64,000 nt of DNA from Amia ocellicauda (Eukaryota > Chordata > Actinopteri > Amiiformes > Amiidae). The notes under the pieces are model-generated. The model was not told where the DNA came from and ran no database searches. It worked only from the letters and a program-made list of their open reading frames with translations. This document shows positions 58,301 to 64,000 of this stretch, one piece after another; within the stretch, counting starts at the first letter, position 1, and each line of letters starts with the position of its first letter. The translations under genes were made by a program, and so were the position numbers. The DNA is taken from contig NC_089856.1 of NCBI RefSeq assembly GCF_036373705.1, positions 9,945,001-10,009,000 on the forward strand, read 5' to 3'.

Positions 58301-61300
58301 TTCTTTTGCTGAGCTGCTGATGTTCCTGCTGCTAGAATTACTGATAAAAGTGTGGAGTTCATGTTGTCTGAGGCCCTGTTTTTCTTTTCACTGTATTCTT
58401 GATACTCCAGCCTTTTCAGCTCCCCTGTGTCTCTATTACAAGACATCTCCATAGACAAAGCTCAGACTTGCTCAGTACAGGGCTCCGCCATTTTTGAATG
58501 AGTGCCCTAAAACCAATTGTCCCCATTTTCTATTTGGCAATAACAATCAACATCAACTCTTCTCAGCTTGTATGAATCCAGACCTCCTCCTTTTGACTTT
58601 AAAGGTGATTTTATTAAATGTAGAGCACTATTTTGATGTGACGGCATTGTTTATAGTTAACCAGTCAGTCACATCCTTTTAGTTTTAGTTTTGTTTCATT
58701 TTTCAAAATGTGGCACATGTTTCAATTGACAATAAAATGTTCGAATTGCAATTAAGTGCCCTCTGAGATGTAATTGAACATATAGACAAACTGAGGAATT
58801 TCAGAAAATTGAGAAATGGGGCAAAATCAGGCAGAGCAGAGCTACTGTGCTCATTCTTACACAGTAATAATTCTTACTGGTATTGGTTGTCATGGTGACA
58901 GCTGATGCAATGCTAATCATCTGGGAAGGGCGGGAGGGAGTTGGACTGGGGAAGGGGGAGGGTGGGGGGTTTGTCTGTTTTATAAATATCAGCAAAGGAA
59001 ATGAGGTGGGAGGCAGGAGATAAGAATAACAATGCCCGCGCTAGTTCTTATTTGTGCGCGCCATCAATCAGCTCAGGCCTTGGATTTATGCTGTATCGAT
59101 CACCTGGGGCCAGGCTTGTGATGGAGAATACCACTGCTAATTACGCAAACCAGGCACTGTCATGAAAACAGGCGCCCTCCTCCTCCTCCGGCTGACACAT
59201 CTCCCTCCGCTCTCGGCTTCCTTCTTCCGCTTGTAATTAGGAGTTTATGAGTTTGCGCCCACTCCGCTGGCCTGGGTAGCTGTAACTGCCGTGTTCCTGC
59301 CCCGTGTCGATAATAAAATGAGTCATGGTTAAAGTGGGCCTGGAAGTTTTCATTTAGTTTCTCTTACAGGTACTTGCAGTTTAAAATCTAACACAGTCAC
59401 CTTGAATATTATCTATTTCCTCATTACGGGAATATAGTTTCACGGTTTCCTGCAGAAATTAGCATAGGCATGGCGTTCTGTTATGGAATTGTCAAGTCGG
59501 GGGGGCTGGCATTGGAGGGGGTTAGCCTTTGCAAACGAGAGTGGGGGGCGTGATGGGAGCATGTGCGCTTGTGCTTGTTGTTTTTTTTTTTTTGGGAGGT
59601 CGTTCACACATTTGTTTGGCATGGCGTCAGCGATTTTGGCAGTAACGGCAGCCTGTTGTCAAGGGCGCCACTTTGAGGACCACTGTCGGAGCGCCTGTCA
59701 CTGCTCTCTCTGTAAACTAATATCTAATGCTCTTGCCGCCAATCCTGTTTTGTCTTCTCTCTGTGCTCTGTGTTCTGTGTTCTGCCGTGCCTGCAGAGGT
59801 TATATTTTTGCTGTGATCGTGAGACCAGATTCGAATCCAAACCACACAGTGACACACCCACTGCACCAAAATACCCTGTCCCCCTGGGGTTTGAATACTC
59901 CAGCAAGGTCGGAGAGTGATGAAGTCAATATTCACTCTGAGCCCTGTTACACAAGGAACCAATGGGCAATCACGATTCTAGAGCACTGACTGGCCCATCA
60001 CTTCACATCCTCCATTTCCTTCTAGTCATTAGATCTTGTGCATGTACGCTCTGCACAGTACTACAGTATATATATGTAGACAGATTACTTTGTGTATGTC
60101 TTCTGCGTGTCTTTACCTGCCGAGATAATTAAGAAGAGCTTTGAGTCTGATAAGCCAAAAGCAAATCCCTCATGTTATGTAATAGCAATGATTAGAATAA
60201 TAACATTTATATTTGTAATATATTGGGCGTTTTCATAGCAAAAACCCTCAAGTGAAAATAAAGACAACCAGTTTCAAAGACTCCTAAAACTACACAGTAA
60301 ACACAAACAAAAACTGGAAAAGTACCTTTTAAGTGACGATTGCAAACAACAAGGCGAACACAGTTTATGCAACCCTTTAGAATTGACATCAAAGGAATCC
60401 GCTGAGTTGTCTGGCGGTGACTCGGCTCTTATTGTTTTCAGGAAGCAATTTTTCGGCTGACGTCGGAAGGGTCCAGGTCTCACTGATAAGCCAGCTGTAC
60501 AAACCAGTTGTTGAGCAGACACTTTTAACAAGTAACATTTTCCTTCAATTCAGCAGACTGGAGACTTGGAGTACAGTGTGTGGGCCTGCAGAGCGAGTTT
60601 GATTGACAGCAGTATCCCATCCCCTCCTTCCTGCCCCTCCCTTGTCTGCTGTCGTGTCTCTTATGTTTGGCTCAAAGGCCATATGGCAGAAAATTAATTC
60701 AGTGGCGTTGATCAATAAGAGGGCAACACATCTTCTACTGTCCTTCTAAAAATTAAAAAGGGGAATGGTTGGTTCATGTGACTCCATTGGTAACGTTTTA
60801 ATCCTGATCTATAGGATTGACTAACACGGCCAATTCAACATTCACCTACAGCGTACGTTATTTCAGATATTTTACTCTGCACCACCTTGGTTCAAGTTTC
60901 CCCCTCCTGCTCCATTTATACAATTTGAGGTGGGGAGTGGGATCAGAGAGCGGCTATAAACAATATATTATGAGATGGAAAAAAGCTGATGGAATGGGGA
61001 AATGATGGACACATAATTACTACATCTGTAACACAAAAGGCACTTATCAACATGAAGCACAACAAACCTTGTGATTGGTCCTCCTGCAGCCCTCATACTC
61101 AATAAATGGTGATAATTAGCGAGAGGGCTCTGTGGATAATGACTGTTGTATGGGCACATACAAAGGATGTTCCTACCCCTGGCCCCTTAGAGAGCTCAGC
61201 TTGAGTTAAAGCACAAAGTTACATGATCTCCAATTTCCTGTTATATAATGTTTCTGGGCTCAATTTGCTATTTGATATCTGCTGCTTAGGTGTTATTTAC

Positions 61301-64000
61301 CCTTGTCAGTGTAGGCTGAAAGAAAATGACCCTGGGGGTGGGGGCAATCTGGGCTGCACCGCCTGGAACTGTGGCCGTGTGTCTCAAAAGTAAAGATAGC
61401 ATGAGTGTTTTTGATGGTCAGAAAGAGAGATTACAGTTGAAAGGGCCAGTGGAAATCACCAGAAAAACATAATTGCTTCATTATGATTTAAGGAGTCTTG
61501 TTCCGAATATTCTTAACGAGCACGGAAGACAGAAAATAAAAATAAAAATCCTAATTGCCTGACCCCCCGAGGTCGATTTCATTAGCGGGTCTGTGCGATT
61601 GTAGTGAGCGTTTGTGTCGGGACGTTAATTTGAGCTGTTGCGTCGTCCCCTGTGCAGAACTAGGCTTGTTAGTTTTAAGGGAGCTGCCTGTTTGTCTGTG
61701 CACGTTCCCCTCCACAGGCTTCCTAGCCACATACATGCAGACATTCATGTATGTGCTGCTTTCATGCACCAGTTTTGCTGAGTGCTGTGTGTGATGAGAG
61801 AGAGCTTGTTCCCGATTTCTCCCCACACACAGCCTGGCAGCCGTGCCCCCCCCCAATCAGCACAGCTGGAAAAGCAGCGAAGTGCAGCTCATTTGAATTT
61901 CAGAAGTATGGGAGTGTAAGAGAGAGCAGGGAGTGGGAAGGTGGTGGGGGTCTGGTATCTGTGTTAGACATAACCGCCGCCGTGACATCCAGTATAGTTT
62001 CTTCCTTTCAGTGGCTGCATTTCCCCCCCCGCGACAACAGAAAACAACAGGAGGGAGGGAGGGAGGAAGAAAGAGAGAGATAGAGGAAGAGAGGAGGAGA
62101 AAAGGGGGTGGTAGAGAGAAGGAGACTGATATCAAAAGTGAGTGGGAGCAGGAGAACAGGCATCACTGTACTGTTGTCTTTAACCTTTCATGTTAAGATG
62201 CTGCACAGTGACAAGCTTCTGTCGACAGCTTCAGACCCCCTGCTGACTCCCATCGGCCCTGCGACGCACAGCGCTACAGCTGTAATTGTCGCTCCGGGGA
62301 CAGACTGATGAGAGAGTTTCAGTTTTTACGTGAAGGAGTGGTGATGGCGACACATAACCGCACTGACATCCAGGTTTCACTCTCAGCCCCATTCTTGAGC
62401 TCTCCTTTCATCGCCTGTTTGGAGAGACAAAACAGAGCAATCATTTTGGCGTTAGAATAAACAGAACTGGTCCCCTTATTGCAGGCTCCTGTTGACAAGA
62501 CAGAGCACAATTAACCTGGATTTCAGAATAACGAACGAGTGTCAGTATCTCTCCTGCCTGTTTATTTTATAGACCAGTGTTTTGCGCTGTACAACCCAAC
62601 ATAACGCATCTCACAAATTATTCATTCTGGAATATTTTTGGAGGAGTATTGACCCCTTATCTCAATTAGCAAGGACCATGAAATATTTCTGCCGAAGCAC
62701 AACGTTCTTCTGACCCCACAGAGCACCACACCAATCACCAAGTTGGGAGAATGTAGAATCCATCTGTGTAGTAATGCCAAAAATGTAAAGTGAGCTTTTG
62801 GGTTTTTTCCCCTACTTTGGGAACCTGTGCCCTCTTAAAGGACTGCATTGGCTGATTATATGGTGACACTATACCCATTTAATTACCCTGTCTGATGATG
62901 GAGGCTTGTGACCTCAAACTGCTCGGGTGATGCGATTAAGAGGTGGAAAAACAGGCTCCTTTTTGTTCTGAAAAAGTCAGTTACATTGGCAGAGCTCTCT
63001 CTGGTAGCTATGGGTCAGGGGGTATTTATGGTGAATTGAGCACAGCAGAAGGGATCTCTGTCCGCATGGGGTCAGTATGGGCATTCACCTTGTGAATGGC
63101 ACAGCGCACAGCAGAGCTGTAGGTAAAAGTGAGGTCCACTCACCTGCAGTCTGGTGTACCACAACCATGTGCAGATGAGGCAGAAAAATAAGCTGCATTA
63201 CTTTCACTTTGTGTGGCTTTTGATGCACATCAATTCTGCATAAGATCACAGGCTGTAGATATTTTGCACTTGCTGGTATTTTTTTACACCCTACAGCTCG
63301 CAAAAGCCTGGTATAGTTCAATCCTCTGTGTTGTGGGATTTGTATGTTTCCATGGGCAATCTGTAATCCTGGCCTGCCTAAGGATGAAGTATATTATTGG
63401 GGAGTCTGCTTCTGGCCTCACCCCTTAACTCTGTAAGAAATTAGACAGTGCACACAATGGAGCAGTGGCTTCAGGCAGCTCTAGCCCTAGCATGGCCTAG
63501 CAAGCTTCCTATCTGGAATCCTTGGGCTGTTATAATCTGTAATTAATTCTGCCTGCATTATCTCTTCACCTTCAACAGAGCAGAGAGCTCTTCACAGTGG
63601 AGGGAAAGTCTGCTTGGTGCTGAACTGTGACTTTTTTATTTTTCATTCCCCCCCCCTTATTCTTGGAGAATCTCGTAGGGAAACATGGTTTTGCTTTCAG
63701 GAACCCTCTCCATTAGGCCCTGGCTGCTTTCCACCCCGGCGATCAGCAAGCAAAAAGGAAAAAGCACTCTGGCAGAAAAAGGAAGCTCTAAAAAATACAT
63801 GTTGAGAGGAGAAAGTGACAATCATATGTGAGCTAAATAAAGCCAGCACACACCCACGCTTTCACTGTTCAAGAATGGGATAAACAAAAAATCACACACA
63901 CACACATATTCCTCTGACGTCCTTACTAGAAGCGCTTTCAGCAGCAGAGAGGGAGTCTGAAGGGGTCTTGTTATGATTCTGATTGCTGTAACCCTTGAGG
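55400..64000. other. Repeat-poor non-coding stretch, possible regulatory DNA
   Basis: No coding exon or full transposon that I can support in 8.6 kb. Only short simple repeats are seen (CTAT/TATC words at 57115-57160, GGGA repeats near 62052-62130, CA run near 63896). Blocks with dense ATTA words, PBX-like ATCAATCA and balanced composition recur at about 55905-56060, 56540-56660, 59040-59330, 60590-60730, 61530-61640 and 62820-62945. This resembles conserved non-coding DNA. Whether it is intronic or intergenic cannot be told. Confidence 0.45.
59040..59335. promoter_or_regulatory. Candidate conserved enhancer block
   Basis: Within 300 bp: CCATCAATCAGC (PBX/HOX-like), TGCTAATTACGC and TTGTAATTAGGAG (homeodomain sites), ATTTATG, TGAGTCATGG (AP-1/MAF-like) and a short CCTCCTCCTCCTCC tract. 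No ORF of substance. Motif reading only, conservation not tested. Confidence 0.35.

Noticed and set aside
59826-59842. Possible tRNA B-box (GATTCGAATCC)
   Set aside because: No A-box, acceptor stem or cloverleaf can be built around it. Probably SINE-like or chance.
59483-59989. 168-codon plus-strand frame
   Set aside because: Contains a homopolymer run (TTTTTTTTTTTT) and has no domain. Composition resembles its non-coding surroundings.
1-64000. CRISPR arrays, operons or prokaryotic features
   Set aside because: The sequence is clearly eukaryotic (spliced NPFF, LINEs, Tc1 and hAT elements). The regular 51-bp array is contiguous, without alternating spacers.

Overview
This window is vertebrate DNA, most likely from a ray-finned fish: intron-containing genes are sparse and most of the sequence is transposon-derived (CR1/L2-type, L2 and L1-type LINEs, Tc1/mariner, several hAT-type MITEs, a gammaretrovirus-like ERV, a probable solo LTR, fish-type SINE tails). 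The fish assignment rests on the transposon mix and on TRIM35-like, B30.2 and SAM-domain relics of types common in fish. I cannot name the species. A non-teleost lineage such as bowfin or gar is only a guess from the look of the CR1/L2 tail.

Layout. 0-6.7 kb: repeats (a diverged copy of a 2.4-kb dispersed repeat, an L2 tail, a hAT MITE with target duplication). 6.8-7.9 kb, minus: an intact 343-codon gene with three tandem HP.C.GGDHYL-type repeats and an uncharacterised C-terminal half. 8.2-14.3 kb: an L1-type relic, a 33-bp snap-back hairpin, a probable solo LTR and a rearranged LINE. 14.7-15.7 kb, minus: two exons of a small secreted leucine-rich-repeat protein whose best splice sites differ by one base in phase. 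16.6-23.2 kb: three nearly identical head-to-tail copies of a 2.1-2.4-kb unit. 23.5-28.4 kb: a second copy of a segment also seen at 2.2 kb, a small hAT MITE, then a decayed ERV (RNase H, integrase, env, 3' LTR). 31.0-36.2 kb: a hAT-type element carrying a near full-length LINE, both with readable target duplications. 36.6-42.6 kb: Tc1 relics, a SAM-domain relic, a long-inverted-repeat element with a 51-bp minisatellite, and a full-length Tc1 element with a second insertion in its right end. 43.9-45.4 kb, plus: three small phase-compatible exons ending an unidentified gene. 45.3-47.6 kb, minus: a broken TRIM35-like gene.

The clearest gene is NPFF (neuropeptide FF precursor) at 49.7-52.7 kb, plus strand: three exons, TATA box, poly(A) signal, signal peptide, and two amidated RF peptides, the first split across intron 2. 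About 300 bp past its poly(A) signal is a ZNF143-type promoter motif and a short possible first exon, with another exon-like block at 55.3 kb.

From about 48 kb to the right edge recognisable transposons become rare. The 55-64 kb stretch is AT/GC-mosaic sequence with clustered homeodomain-like (ATTA) and PBX-like (ATCAATCA) words, resembling conserved regulatory DNA in a long intron or gene desert. That reading is inference.
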